A model generated the notes under the pieces. The model did no database searches. It was not told where the DNA came from and saw nothing but the letters and a program-made list of their open reading frames with translations. This document shows, piece by piece, positions 44,526 to 58,862 of a stretch of DNA of 64,000 nucleotides. Location: the NCBI GenBank assembly GCA_026874595.1, contig CM049307.1:2319579-2383578 (forward strand), in the 5' to 3' direction. The stretch comes from Sipunculus nudus. Taxonomy: Eukaryota > Annelida > Sipuncula > Golfingiida > Sipunculidae. The translations under genes and the position numbers were made by a program. Every line of letters begins with the position of its first letter. Within the stretch, counting starts at the first letter, position 1.

Positions 44526-47500
44526 TACTCCTGTCTTATACCTCATAACGGCAGGGGATGGGGGTCCTTTACTCCTGTCTTATACCTCATAACAGCAGGG
44601 GATGGGGGTCCTTTACTCCTGTCTTATACCTCATAACAGCAGGGGATGGGGGTCCTTCACTCCTGTCTTATACCTCATAACAGCAGGGGATGGGGGTCCT
44701 TTACTCCTGTCTTATACCTCATAATGGCAGGGGATGGGGGTCCTTTACTCCTGTCTTATACCTCATAACAGCAGGGTATGGGGGTCCTTTACTCCTGTCT
44801 TATACCTCATAACAGCAGGGGATGGGGGTCCTTTACTCCTGTCTTATACCTCATAATGGCAGGGGATGGGGGTCCTTTACTCCTGTCTTATACCTCATAA
44901 CAGCAGGGGATGGGGGTCCTTTACTCCTGTCTTATACCTCATAACGGCAGGGGATGGGGGTCCTGTACTCCTGTCTTATACCTCATAACGGCAGGGGATG
45001 GGGGTCCTTTACTCCTGTCTTATACCTCATAACAGCAGGGGATGGGGGTCCTTTACTCCTGTCTTATACCTCATAACAGCAGGGGATGGGGGTCCTTTAC
45101 TCCTGTCTTATACCTCATAACAGCAGGGGATGGGGGTCCTTTACTCCTGTCTTATACCTTATAATGGCAGGGGATGGGGGTCCTTTACTCCTGTCTTATA
45201 CCTCATAACAGCAGGGGATGGGGGTCCTTTACTCCTGTCTTATACCTCATAACAGCAGGGGATGGGGGTCCTTTACTCCTGTCTTATACCTCATAACAGC
45301 AGGGGATGGGGGTCCTTTACTCCAGTCTTATACCTCATAACGGCAGGGGATGGGGTCCTGTACTCCTGTCTTATACCTCATAACGGCAGGGGATGGGATC
45401 CTGTACTCCTGTCTTATACCTCATAACGGCAGGGGATGGGATCCTGTACTCCTGTCTTATACCTCATAACGGCAGGGGATGGGATCCTGTACTCCTGTCT
45501 TATACCTCATAACGGCAGGGGATAGGGGTCCTTTACTCCTGTCTTATACCTCATAACGGCAGGGGATGGGGGTCCTTTACTCCTGTCTTATACCTCATAA
45601 CGGCAGGGGATGGGGGTCCTTTACTCCTGTCTTATACCTCATAACGGCAGGGGATGGGCGTCCTGTACTCCTGTCTTATATCTCTTAACGGCAGGGGATG
45701 GGGGTCCTTTACTCCTGTCTTATACCTCATAACGGCAGGGGATGGGATCCTGTACTCCTGTCTTAACTGCAAGAGGTGGGGGATCCTGTACTCCTGTGTT
45801 ATACCTCATAACGGCAGGGGATGGGGGTCCTGTACTCCTGTCTTATACCTAATAACGGCAGGGGATGGGGTTCCTGTACTTCTGTCCAATAGCTCATAAC
45901 ATCAGGGGATGGGCGTCCTGTACTCCTGTCTTATACCTCATAACTGCAAGAGGTGGGGGTCCTGTACTCCTGTCTTATACCTCATAACGGCAGGGGATGG
46001 GGGTCCTTTACTCCTGTCTTATACCTCTTAACGGCAGGGGACGGGGTCCTGTACTCCTGTCTTATACCTCATAACTGCAAGAGGTGGGGTCCTGTACTCC
46101 TGTCTTATACCTCATAACGGCAGGGGATGGGGGTCCTTTACTCCTGTCTTATACCTCATAACGGCAGGGGATGGGGTCCTGTACTCCTGTCTTATACCTC
46201 ATAACTGCAAGAGGTGGGGGATCCTGTACTCCTGTCTTATACCTCATAACAGCAGGGGATGGGGGTCCTTTACTCCTGTCTTATACCTCATAACAGCAGG
46301 GGATGGGGGTCCTTTTCTACTGTCTTATACCTCATAACGGCAGGGGATGGGATCCTGTACTCCTGTCTTATACCTCATAACGGCAGGGGATAGGGGTCCT
46401 TTACTCCTGTCTTATACCTCATAACGGCAGGGGATGGGGGTCCTTTACTCCTGTCTTATACCTCATAACGGCAGGGGATGGGCGTCCTGTACTCCTGTGT
46501 TATATCTCTTAACGGCAGGGGATGGGGGTCCTTTACTCCTGTCTTATACCTCATAACGGCAGGGGATGGGATCCTGTACTCCTGTCTTAACTGCAAGAGG
46601 TGGGGGATCCTGTACTCCTGTGTTATACCTCATAACGGCAGGGGATGGGGGTCCTTTACTCCTGTCTTATACCTCTTAACGGCAGGGGACGGGGTCCTGT
46701 ACTTCTGTCCAATAGCTCATAACATCAGGGGATGGGCGTCCTGTACTCCTGTCTTATACCTCATAACTGCAAGAGGTGGGGGTCCTGTACTCCTGTCTTA
46801 TACCTCATAACGGCAGGGGATGGGGGTCCTTTACTCCTGTCTTATACCTCTTAACGGCAGGGGACGGGGTCCTGTACTCATGTCTTATACCTAATAACGG
46901 CAGGGGATGGGGTTCCTGTACTTCTGTCCAATAGCTCATAACATCAGGGGATGGGCGTCCTGTACTCCTGTCTTATACCTCATAACTGCAAGAGGTGGGG
47001 GTCCTGTACTCCTGTCTTATACCTCATAACGGCAGGGGATGGGGTCCTGTACTCCTGTCTTATACCTCATAACGGCAGGGGATGGGGTCCTGTACTCCTG
47101 TCTTATACCTCATAACTGCAAGAGGTGGGGGATCCTGTACTCCTGTCTTATACCTCATAACAGCAGGGGATGGGGGTCCTTTACTCCTGTCTTATACCTC
47201 ATAACAGCAGGGGATGGGGGTCCTGTACTCCTGTCTTATACCTCATAACTGCAAGAGGAGGGGGATCCTCTACTCCTGTCTTATACCTCATAACAGCAGG
47301 GGATGGGGGTCCTTTACTCCTGTCTTATACCTCATAACGGCAGGGGATGGGGTCCTGTACTCCTGTCTTATACCTCATAACGGCAGGGGATGGGGTCCTG
47401 TACTCCTGTCCAATAGGTCATAACATCAGGGGATGGGCGTCCTGTACTCCTGTCTTATACCTCATAACTGCAAGAGGTGGGGGTCCTGTACTCCTATCTT

Positions 47501-50500
47501 ATACCTCATAACAGCAGGGAATGGGCGTCCTGTACTCCTGTCTTATACCTCTTAACGGCAGGGGATGGGGGTCCTTTACTCCTGTCTTATACCTCTTAAC
47601 GGCAGGGGATGGGGGTCCTTTACTCCTGTCTTATACCTCATAACGGCAGGGGATGGGGTCCTGTACTCCTGTCCAATAGCTCATAACATCAGGGGATGGG
47701 CGTCCTGTACTCCTGTCTTATACCGCATAACGGCAGGGGATGGGGGTCCTGTACTTCTGTCCAATAGCTCATAACATCAGGGGATGGGCGTCCTGTACTC
47801 CTGTCTTATACCTCATAACTGCAAGAGGTGGGGGTCCTGTACTCCTGTCTTATACCTCATAACAGCAGGGGATGGGGGTCATTTACTCCTGTCTTATACC
47901 TCATAACGGCAGGGGATGGGGGTCTTGTAGTCCTGTCTTATACCTCATAACAGCAGGGGATGGGGGTCCTTTACTCCTGTCTTATACCTCATAACAGCAG
48001 GGGATGGGGGTCCTGTACTCCTGTCTTATACCTCATAACTGCAAGAGGTGGGGGATCCTGTACTCCTGTCTTATACCTCATAATGGCAGGGGATGGGGTC
48101 CTGTACTCCTGTCTTATACCTCATAACGGCAGGGGATGGGGTCCTGTACTTCTGTCTTAACTGCAAGAGGTGGGGGATCCTGTACTCCTGTGTTATACCT
48201 CATAACGGCAGGGGATGGGGGTCCTGTACTCCTGTCTTATACCTCATAGCGGCAGGGGATGGGGGTCCTTTACTCCTGTCTTATACCTCATAACGGTAGG
48301 GGATGGGGGTCCTTTACTTCTGTCTTATACCTCTTAACGGCAGGGGATGGGGGTTCTTTACTCCTGTCTTATACCTCATAACGGCAGGGGATGGGCGTCC
48401 TGTACTCCTGTCTTATACCTCTTAACGGCAGGGGATGGGGGTCCTTTACTCCTGTCTTATACCTCATAACGGCAGGGGATGGGGTCCTGTACTCCTGTCT
48501 TAACTGCAAGAGGTGGGGGATCCTGTACTCCTGTGTTATACCTCTTAATGGCAGGGGATGGGGGTCCTTTACTCCTGTCTTATACCTAACAACGGCAGGG
48601 GATGGGGGTCCTTTACTCCTGTCTTATACCTCATAACGGCAAGGGATGGGGGTCCTATACTCCTGTCTTATACCTCTTAACGGCAGGGGATGGGGTCCTG
48701 TACTCCTGTCTTATACCTCATAACAGCAGGGGATGGGGGTCCTTTACTCCTGTCTTATACCTCATAACGGCAGGGGATGGGGTCCTGTACTCCTGTCTTA
48801 TACCTCATAACGGCAGGGGATGGGGTCCTGTATTCCTGTCCAATAGCTCATAACATCAGGGGATGGGCGTCCTGTACTCCTGTCTTATACCTCATAACTG
48901 CAAGAGGTGGGGGTCCTGTACTCCTATCTTATACCTCATAACAGCAGGGAATGGGCGTCCTGTACTCCTGTCTTATACCTCTTAACGGCAGGGGATGGGG
49001 GTCCTTTACTCCTGTCTTATACCTCTTAACGGCAGGGGATGGGGGTCCTTTACTCCTGTCTTATACCTCTTAACGGCAGGGGATGGGGGTCCTGTACTCC
49101 TGTCCAATAGCTCATAACATCAGGGGATGGGCGTCCTGTACTCCTGTCTTATACCTCATAACAGCAGGGGATGGGGGTCCTTTACTCCTGTCTTATACCT
49201 CATAACGGGATGGGGGTCCTTTACTCCTGTCTTATACCTCATAACGGCAAGGGATGGGGGTCCTATACTCCTGTCTTATACCTCTTAACGGCAGGGAATG
49301 GGGTCCTGTACTCCTGTCTTATACCTCATAACAGCAGGGGATGGGGGTCCTTTACTCCTGTCTTATACCTCATAACATCAGGGGATGGGCGTCCTGTACT
49401 CCTGTCTTATACCGCATAACGGCAGGGGATGGGGGTCCTTTACTCCTGTCTTATACCTCATAACATCAGGGGATGGGCGTCCTGTACTCCTGTCTTATAC
49501 CGCATAACGGCAGGGGATGGGGGTCCTGTACTTCTGTCCAATAGCTCATAACATCAGGGGATGGGCGTCCTGTACTCCTGTCTTATACCTCATAACTGCA
49601 AGAGGTGGGGGTCCTGTACTCCTGTCTTATTTGCAAGAGGTGGGGGATCCTGTACTACTGTGTTATACCTCATAACGGCAGGGGATGGGGGTCCTTTACT
49701 CCTGTCTTATACCTCTTAACGGCAGGGGACGGGGTCCTGTACTCCTGTCTTATACCTAATAACGGCAGGGGATGGGGTTCCTGTACTTCTGTCCAATAGC
49801 TCATAACATCAGGGGATTTGCGTCCTGTACTCCTGTCTTATACCTCATAACTGCAACAGGTGGGGGTCGTGTACTCCTGTCTTATACCTCATAACAGCAG
49901 GGGAAGGGGGTCCTTTACTACTGTCTTATACCTCATAACGGCAGGGGATGGGGTCCTGTACTCCTGTCTTATACCTCATAACGGCAGGGGATGGGGTCCT
50001 GTACTCCTGTCTTATACCTCATAACTGCAAGAGGTGGGGGATCCTGTACTCCTGTCTTATACCTCATAACAGCAGGGGATGGGGGTCCTTTACTCCTGTC
50101 TTATACCTCATAACAGCAGGGGATGGGGGTCCTGTACTACTGTCTTATACCTCATAACTGCAAGAGGAGGGGGATCCTCTTCTCCTGTCTTATACCTCAT
50201 AACAGCAGGGGATGGGGGTCCTTTACTCCTGTCTTATACCTCATAACGGCAGGGGATGGGGTCCTGTACTCCTGTCTTATACCTCATAACGGCAGGGGAT
50301 GGGGTCCTGTACTCCTGTCCAATAGCTCATAACATCAGGGGATGGGCGTCCTGTACTCCTGTCTTATACCTCATAACTGCAAGAGGTGGGGGTCCTGTAC
50401 TCCTATCTTATACCTCATAACAGCAGGGAATGGGCGTCCTGTACTCCTGTCTTATACCTCTTAACGGCAGGGGATGGGGGTCCTTTACTCCTGTCTTATA

Positions 50501-50837
50501 CCTCTTAACGGCAGGGGATGGGGGTCCTTTACTCCTGTCTTATACCTCTTAACGGCAGGGGATGGGGGTCCTGTACTCCTGTCCAATAGCTCATAACATC
50601 AGGGGATGGGCGTCCTGTACTCCTGTCTTATACCTCATAACAGCAGGGGATGGGGGTCCTTTACTCCTGTCTTATACCTCATAACTGCAAGAGGTGGGGG
50701 TCCTGTACTCCTATCTTATACTTCATAACAGCAGGGAATGGGCGTCCTGTACTCCTGTCTTATACCTCTTAACGGCAGGGGATGGGGGTCCTTTACTCCT
50801 GTCTTATACCTCTTAACGGCAGGGGATGGGGGTCCTT
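44526..50837 (+). repeat. 6,312 bp higher-order block, copy 1
   Basis: Marker variants recur exactly 6,312 bp apart in copy 2: TCCTTCACTCC at 44653 and 50965, GGGATTTGCGTCC near 49813 and 56125, CAGGAAGG-like AGGGGAAGGGGG near 49900 and 56212, and a 34 bp-type truncated unit CATAACGGGATGGGGG near 49201 and 55513. Boundaries lie within homologous units and are approximate to one monomer. Confidence 0.88.
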
Positions 50838-53800
50838 TACTCCTGTCTTATACCTCATAACGGCAGGGGATGGGGGTCCTTTACTCCTGTCTTATACCTC
50901 ATAACAGCAGGGGATGGGGGTCCTTTACTCCTGTCTTATACCTCATAACAGCAGGGGATGGGGGTCCTTCACTCCTGTCTTATACCTCATAACAGCAGGG
51001 GATGGGGGTCCTTTACTCCTGTCTTATACCTCATAATGGCAGGGGATGGGGGTCCTTTACTCCTGTCTTATACCTCATAACAGCAGGGTATGGGGGTCCT
51101 TTACTCCTGTCTTATACCTCATAACAGCAGGGGATGGGGGTCCTTTACTCCTGTCTTATACCTCATAATGGCAGGGGATGGGGGTCCTTTACTCCTGTCT
51201 TATACCTCATAACAGCAGGGGATGGGGGTCCTTTACTCCTGTCTTATACCTCATAACGGCAGGGGATGGGGGTCCTGTACTCCTGTCTTATACCTCATAA
51301 CGGCAGGGGATGGGGGTCCTTTACTCCTGTCTTATACCTCATAACAGCAGGGGATGGGGGTCCTTTACTCCTGTCTTATACCTCATAACAGCAGGGGATG
51401 GGGGTCCTTTACTCCTGTCTTATACCTCATAACAGCAGGGGATGGGGGTCCTTTACTCCTGTCTTATACCTTATAATGGCAGGGGATGGGGGTCCTTTAC
51501 TCCTGTCTTATACCTCATAACAGCAGGGGATGGGGGTCCTTTACTCCTGTCTTATACCTCATAACAGCAGGGGATGGGGGTCCTTTACTCCTGTCTTATA
51601 CCTCATAACAGCAGGGGATGGGGGTCCTTTACTCCAGTCTTATACCTCATAACGGCAGGGGATGGGGTCCTGTACTCCTGTCTTATACCTCATAACGGCA
51701 GGGGATGGGATCCTGTACTCCTGTCTTATACCTCATAACGGCAGGGGATGGGATCCTGTACTCCTGTCTTATACCTCATAACGGCAGGGGATGGGATCCT
51801 GTACTCCTGTCTTATACCTCATAACGGCAGGGGATAGGGGTCCTTTACTCCTGTCTTATACCTCATAACGGCAGGGGATGGGGGTCCTTTACTCCTGTCT
51901 TATACCTCATAACGGCAGGGGATGGGGGTCCTTTACTCCTGTCTTATACCTCATAACGGCAGGGGATGGGCGTCCTGTACTCCTGTCTTATATCTCTTAA
52001 CGGCAGGGGATGGGGGTCCTTTACTCCTGTCTTATACCTCATAACGGCAGGGGATGGGATCCTGTACTCCTGTCTTAACTGCAAGAGGTGGGGGATCCTG
52101 TACTCCTGTGTTATACCTCATAACGGCAGGGGATGGGGGTCCTGTACTCCTGTCTTATACCTAATAACGGCAGGGGATGGGGTTCCTGTACTTCTGTCCA
52201 ATAGCTCATAACATCAGGGGATGGGCGTCCTGTACTCCTGTCTTATACCTCATAACTGCAAGAGGTGGGGGTCCTGTACTCCTGTCTTATACCTCATAAC
52301 GGCAGGGGATGGGGGTCCTTTACTCCTGTCTTATACCTCTTAACGGCAGGGGACGGGGTCCTGTACTCCTGTCTTATACCTCATAACTGCAAGAGGTGGG
52401 GTCCTGTACTCCTGTCTTATACCTCATAACGGCAGGGGATGGGGGTCCTTTACTCCTGTCTTATACCTCATAACGGCAGGGGATGGGGTCCTGTACTCCT
52501 GTCTTATACCTCATAACTGCAAGAGGTGGGGGATCCTGTACTCCTGTCTTATACCTCATAACAGCAGGGGATGGGGGTCCTTTACTCCTGTCTTATACCT
52601 CATAACAGCAGGGGATGGGGGTCCTTTTCTACTGTCTTATACCTCATAACGGCAGGGGATGGGATCCTGTACTCCTGTCTTATACCTCATAACGGCAGGG
52701 GATAGGGGTCCTTTACTCCTGTCTTATACCTCATAACGGCAGGGGATGGGGGTCCTTTACTCCTGTCTTATACCTCATAACGGCAGGGGATGGGCGTCCT
52801 GTACTCCTGTGTTATATCTCTTAACGGCAGGGGATGGGGGTCCTTTACTCCTGTCTTATACCTCATAACGGCAGGGGATGGGATCCTGTACTCCTGTCTT
52901 AACTGCAAGAGGTGGGGGATCCTGTACTCCTGTGTTATACCTCATAACGGCAGGGGATGGGGGTCCTTTACTCCTGTCTTATACCTCTTAACGGCAGGGG
53001 ACGGGGTCCTGTACTTCTGTCCAATAGCTCATAACATCAGGGGATGGGCGTCCTGTACTCCTGTCTTATACCTCATAACTGCAAGAGGTGGGGGTCCTGT
53101 ACTCCTGTCTTATACCTCATAACGGCAGGGGATGGGGGTCCTTTACTCCTGTCTTATACCTCTTAACGGCAGGGGACGGGGTCCTGTACTCATGTCTTAT
53201 ACCTAATAACGGCAGGGGATGGGGTTCCTGTACTTCTGTCCAATAGCTCATAACATCAGGGGATGGGCGTCCTGTACTCCTGTCTTATACCTCATAACTG
53301 CAAGAGGTGGGGGTCCTGTACTCCTGTCTTATACCTCATAACGGCAGGGGATGGGGTCCTGTACTCCTGTCTTATACCTCATAACGGCAGGGGATGGGGT
53401 CCTGTACTCCTGTCTTATACCTCATAACTGCAAGAGGTGGGGGATCCTGTACTCCTGTCTTATACCTCATAACAGCAGGGGATGGGGGTCCTTTACTCCT
53501 GTCTTATACCTCATAACAGCAGGGGATGGGGGTCCTGTACTCCTGTCTTATACCTCATAACTGCAAGAGGAGGGGGATCCTCTACTCCTGTCTTATACCT
53601 CATAACAGCAGGGGATGGGGGTCCTTTACTCCTGTCTTATACCTCATAACGGCAGGGGATGGGGTCCTGTACTCCTGTCTTATACCTCATAACGGCAGGG
53701 GATGGGGTCCTGTACTCCTGTCCAATAGGTCATAACATCAGGGGATGGGCGTCCTGTACTCCTGTCTTATACCTCATAACTGCAAGAGGTGGGGGTCCTG

Positions 53801-56800
53801 TACTCCTATCTTATACCTCATAACAGCAGGGAATGGGCGTCCTGTACTCCTGTCTTATACCTCTTAACGGCAGGGGATGGGGGTCCTTTACTCCTGTCTT
53901 ATACCTCTTAACGGCAGGGGATGGGGGTCCTTTACTCCTGTCTTATACCTCATAACGGCAGGGGATGGGGTCCTGTACTCCTGTCCAATAGCTCATAACA
54001 TCAGGGGATGGGCGTCCTGTACTCCTGTCTTATACCGCATAACGGCAGGGGATGGGGGTCCTGTACTTCTGTCCAATAGCTCATAACATCAGGGGATGGG
54101 CGTCCTGTACTCCTGTCTTATACCTCATAACTGCAAGAGGTGGGGGTCCTGTACTCCTGTCTTATACCTCATAACAGCAGGGGATGGGGGTCATTTACTC
54201 CTGTCTTATACCTCATAACGGCAGGGGATGGGGGTCTTGTAGTCCTGTCTTATACCTCATAACAGCAGGGGATGGGGGTCCTTTACTCCTGTCTTATACC
54301 TCATAACAGCAGGGGATGGGGGTCCTGTACTCCTGTCTTATACCTCATAACTGCAAGAGGTGGGGGATCCTGTACTCCTGTCTTATACCTCATAATGGCA
54401 GGGGATGGGGTCCTGTACTCCTGTCTTATACCTCATAACGGCAGGGGATGGGGTCCTGTACTTCTGTCTTAACTGCAAGAGGTGGGGGATCCTGTACTCC
54501 TGTGTTATACCTCATAACGGCAGGGGATGGGGGTCCTGTACTCCTGTCTTATACCTCATAGCGGCAGGGGATGGGGGTCCTTTACTCCTGTCTTATACCT
54601 CATAACGGTAGGGGATGGGGGTCCTTTACTTCTGTCTTATACCTCTTAACGGCAGGGGATGGGGGTTCTTTACTCCTGTCTTATACCTCATAACGGCAGG
54701 GGATGGGCGTCCTGTACTCCTGTCTTATACCTCTTAACGGCAGGGGATGGGGGTCCTTTACTCCTGTCTTATACCTCATAACGGCAGGGGATGGGGTCCT
54801 GTACTCCTGTCTTAACTGCAAGAGGTGGGGGATCCTGTACTCCTGTGTTATACCTCTTAATGGCAGGGGATGGGGGTCCTTTACTCCTGTCTTATACCTA
54901 ACAACGGCAGGGGATGGGGGTCCTTTACTCCTGTCTTATACCTCATAACGGCAAGGGATGGGGGTCCTATACTCCTGTCTTATACCTCTTAACGGCAGGG
55001 GATGGGGTCCTGTACTCCTGTCTTATACCTCATAACAGCAGGGGATGGGGGTCCTTTACTCCTGTCTTATACCTCATAACGGCAGGGGATGGGGTCCTGT
55101 ACTCCTGTCTTATACCTCATAACGGCAGGGGATGGGGTCCTGTATTCCTGTCCAATAGCTCATAACATCAGGGGATGGGCGTCCTGTACTCCTGTCTTAT
55201 ACCTCATAACTGCAAGAGGTGGGGGTCCTGTACTCCTATCTTATACCTCATAACAGCAGGGAATGGGCGTCCTGTACTCCTGTCTTATACCTCTTAACGG
55301 CAGGGGATGGGGGTCCTTTACTCCTGTCTTATACCTCTTAACGGCAGGGGATGGGGGTCCTTTACTCCTGTCTTATACCTCTTAACGGCAGGGGATGGGG
55401 GTCCTGTACTCCTGTCCAATAGCTCATAACATCAGGGGATGGGCGTCCTGTACTCCTGTCTTATACCTCATAACAGCAGGGGATGGGGGTCCTTTACTCC
55501 TGTCTTATACCTCATAACGGGATGGGGGTCCTTTACTCCTGTCTTATACCTCATAACGGCAAGGGATGGGGGTCCTATACTCCTGTCTTATACCTCTTAA
55601 CGGCAGGGGATGGGGTCCTGTACTCCTGTCTTATACCTCATAACAGCAGGGGATGGGGGTCCTTTACTCCTGTCTTATACCTCATAACATCAGGGGATGG
55701 GCGTCCTGTACTCCTGTCTTATACCGCATAACGGCAGGGGATGGGGGTCCTTTACTCCTGTCTTATACCTCATAACATCAGGGGATGGGCGTCCTGTACT
55801 CCTGTCTTATACCGCATAACGGCAGGGGATGGGGGTCCTGTACTTCTGTCCAATAGCTCATAACATCAGGGGATGGGCGTCCTGTACTCCTGTCTTATAC
55901 CTCATAACTGCAAGAGGTGGGGGTCCTGTACTCCTGTCTTATTTGCAAGAGGTGGGGGATCCTGTACTACTGTGTTATACCTCATAACGGCAGGGGATGG
56001 GGGTCCTTTACTCCTGTCTTATACCTCTTAACGGCAGGGGACGGGGTCCTGTACTCCTGTCTTATACCTAATAACGGCAGGGGATGGGGTTCCTGTACTT
56101 CTGTCCAATAGCTCATAACATCAGGGGATTTGCGTCCTGTACTCCTGTCTTATACCTCATAACTGCAACAGGTGGGGGTCGTGTACTCCTGTCTTATACC
56201 TCATAACAGCAGGGGAAGGGGGTCCTTTACTACTGTCTTATACCTCATAACGGCAGGGGATGGGGTCCTGTACTCCTGTCTTATACCTCATAACGGCAGG
56301 GGATGGGGTCCTGTACTCCTGTCTTATACCTCATAACTGCAAGAGGTGGGGGATCCTGTACTCCTGTCTTATACCTCATAACAGCAGGGGATGGGGGTCC
56401 TTTACTCCTGTCTTATACCTCATAACAGCAGGGGATGGGGGTCCTGTACTACTGTCTTATACCTCATAACTGCAAGAGGAGGGGGATCCTCTTCTCCTGT
56501 CTTATACCTCATAACAGCAGGGGATGGGGGTCCTTTACTCCTGTCTTATACCTCATAACGGCAGGGGATGGGGTCCTGTACTCCTGTCTTATACCTCATA
56601 ACGGCAGGGGATGGGGTCCTGTACTCCTGTCCAATAGCTCATAACATCAGGGGATGGGCGTCCTGTACTCCTGTCTTATACCTCATAACTGCAAGAGGTG
56701 GGGGTCCTGTACTCCTATCTTATACCTCATAACAGCAGGGAATGGGCGTCCTGTACTCCTGTCTTATACCTCTTAACGGCAGGGGATGGGGGTCCTTTAC

Positions 56801-57149
56801 TCCTGTCTTATACCTCTTAACGGCAGGGGATGGGGGTCCTTTACTCCTGTCTTATACCTCTTAACGGCAGGGGATGGGGGTCCTGTACTCCTGTCCAATA
56901 GCTCATAACATCAGGGGATGGGCGTCCTGTACTCCTGTCTTATACCTCATAACAGCAGGGGATGGGGGTCCTTTACTCCTGTCTTATACCTCATAACTGC
57001 AAGAGGTGGGGGTCCTGTACTCCTATCTTATACTTCATAACAGCAGGGAATGGGCGTCCTGTACTCCTGTCTTATACCTCTTAACGGCAGGGGATGGGGG
57101 TCCTTTACTCCTGTCTTATACCTCTTAACGGCAGGGGATGGGGGTCCTT
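50838..57149 (+). repeat. 6,312 bp higher-order block, copy 2
   Basis: Nearly identical to copy 1 over its whole length; one difference I can point to is GCAGGGAATGGGG at about 49292 versus GCAGGGGATGGGG at about 55604. The match to copy 1 runs on to 57186, where GGGGGTCC becomes GGGCGTCC. Very young tandem duplication, consistent with unequal crossing-over. Confidence 0.88.
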
Positions 57150-58440
57150 TACTCCTGTCTTATACCTCATAACGGCAGGGGATGGGCGTCCTGTACTCCT
57201 GTCTTATACCGCATAACGGCAGGGCATGGGGGTCCTGTACTTCTGTCCAATAGCTCATAACATCAGGGGATGGGCGTCCTGTACTCCTGTCTTATACCTC
57301 ATAACTGCAACAGGTGGGGGTCGTGTACTCCTGTCTTATACCTCATAACAGCAGGGGATGGGGGTCCTTTACTACTGTCTTATACCTCATAACGGCAGGG
57401 GATGGGGTCCTGTACTCCTGTCTTATACCTCATAACGGCAGGGGATGGGGTCCTGTACTCCTGTCTTATACCTCATAACTGCAAGAGGTGGGGGATCCTG
57501 TACTCCTGTCTTATACCTCATAACAGCAGGGGATGGGGGTCCTTTACTCCTGTCTTATACCTCATAACAGCAGGGGATGGGGGTCCTGTACTACTGTCTT
57601 ATACCTCATAACTGCAAGAGGAGAGGGATCCTCTTCTCCTGTCTTATACCTCATAACAGCAGGGGATGGGGGTCCTTTACTCCTGTCTTATACCTCATAA
57701 CGGCAGGGGATGGGGTCCTGTACTCCTGTCTTATACCTCATAACGGCAGGGGATGGGGTCCTGTACTCCTGTCCAATAGCTCATAACATCAGAGGATGGG
57801 CGTCCTGTACTCCTGTCTTATACCTCATAACTGCAAGAGGTGGGGGTCCTGTACTCCTATCTTATACCTCATAACAGCAGGGAATGGGCGTCCTGTACTC
57901 CTGTCTTATACCTCTTAACGGCAGGGGATGGGGGTCCTTTACTCCTGTCTTATACCTCTTAACGGCAGGGGATGGGGGTCCTTTACTCCTGTCTTATACC
58001 TCTTAACGGCAGGGGATGGGGGTCCTGTACTCCTGTCCAATAGCTCATAACATCAGGGGATGGGCGTCCTGTACTCCTGTCTTATACCTCATAACAGCAG
58101 GGGATGGGGGTCCTTTACTCCTGTCTTATACCTCATAACTGCAAGAGGTGGGGGTCCTGTACTCCTATCTTATACTTCATAACAGCAGGGAATGGGCGTC
58201 CTGTACTCCTGTCTTATACCTCTTAACGGCAGGGGATGGGGGTCCTTTACTCCTGTCTTATACCTCTTAACGGCAGGGGATGGGGGTCCTTTACTCCTGT
58301 CTTATACCTCATAACGGCAGGGGAAGGGCGTCCTGTACTCCTGTCTTATACCGCATAACGGCAGGGCATGGGGGTCCTGTACTTCTGTCCAATAGCTCAT
58401 AACATCAGGGGATGGGCGTCCTGTACTCCTGTCTTATACC
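56140..58440 (+). repeat. Two 1,142 bp blocks in tandem
   Basis: 56140-57281 and 57282-58440 (approximate) match with an offset of 1,142 bp, for example CTGCAACAGGTGGGGGTCGTG at 56164 and 57306, and AGGGCATGGGGG at 57221 and 58363. The first block overlaps the end of the 6,312 bp copy 2, so this duplication came later. Confidence 0.8.
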
Positions 58441-58862
58441 TCATAACTGCAGGGGATGGGGTCCTGTACTCCTGTCCAATAGCTCATAACATCAGGGGAT
58501 GGGCGTCCTGTACTCCTGTCTTATACCTCATAACTGCAAGAGGTGGGGGTCCTGTACTCCTGTCTTATACCTCATAACAGCAGGGGATGGGGGTCATTTA
58601 CTCCTGTCTTATACCTCATAACGGCAGGGGATGGGGGTCTTGTAGTCCTGTCTTATACCTCATAACAGCAGGGGATGGGGGTCCTTTACTCCTGTCTTAT
58701 ACCTCATAACAGCAGGGGATGGGGGTCCTGTACTCCTGTCTTATACCTCATAACTGCAAGAGGTGGGGGATCCTGTACTCCTGTCTTATACCTCATAACA
58801 GCAGGGGATGGGGGTCCTATACTCCTGTCTTATACCTCATAATGGCATGGGATGGGGTCCTG

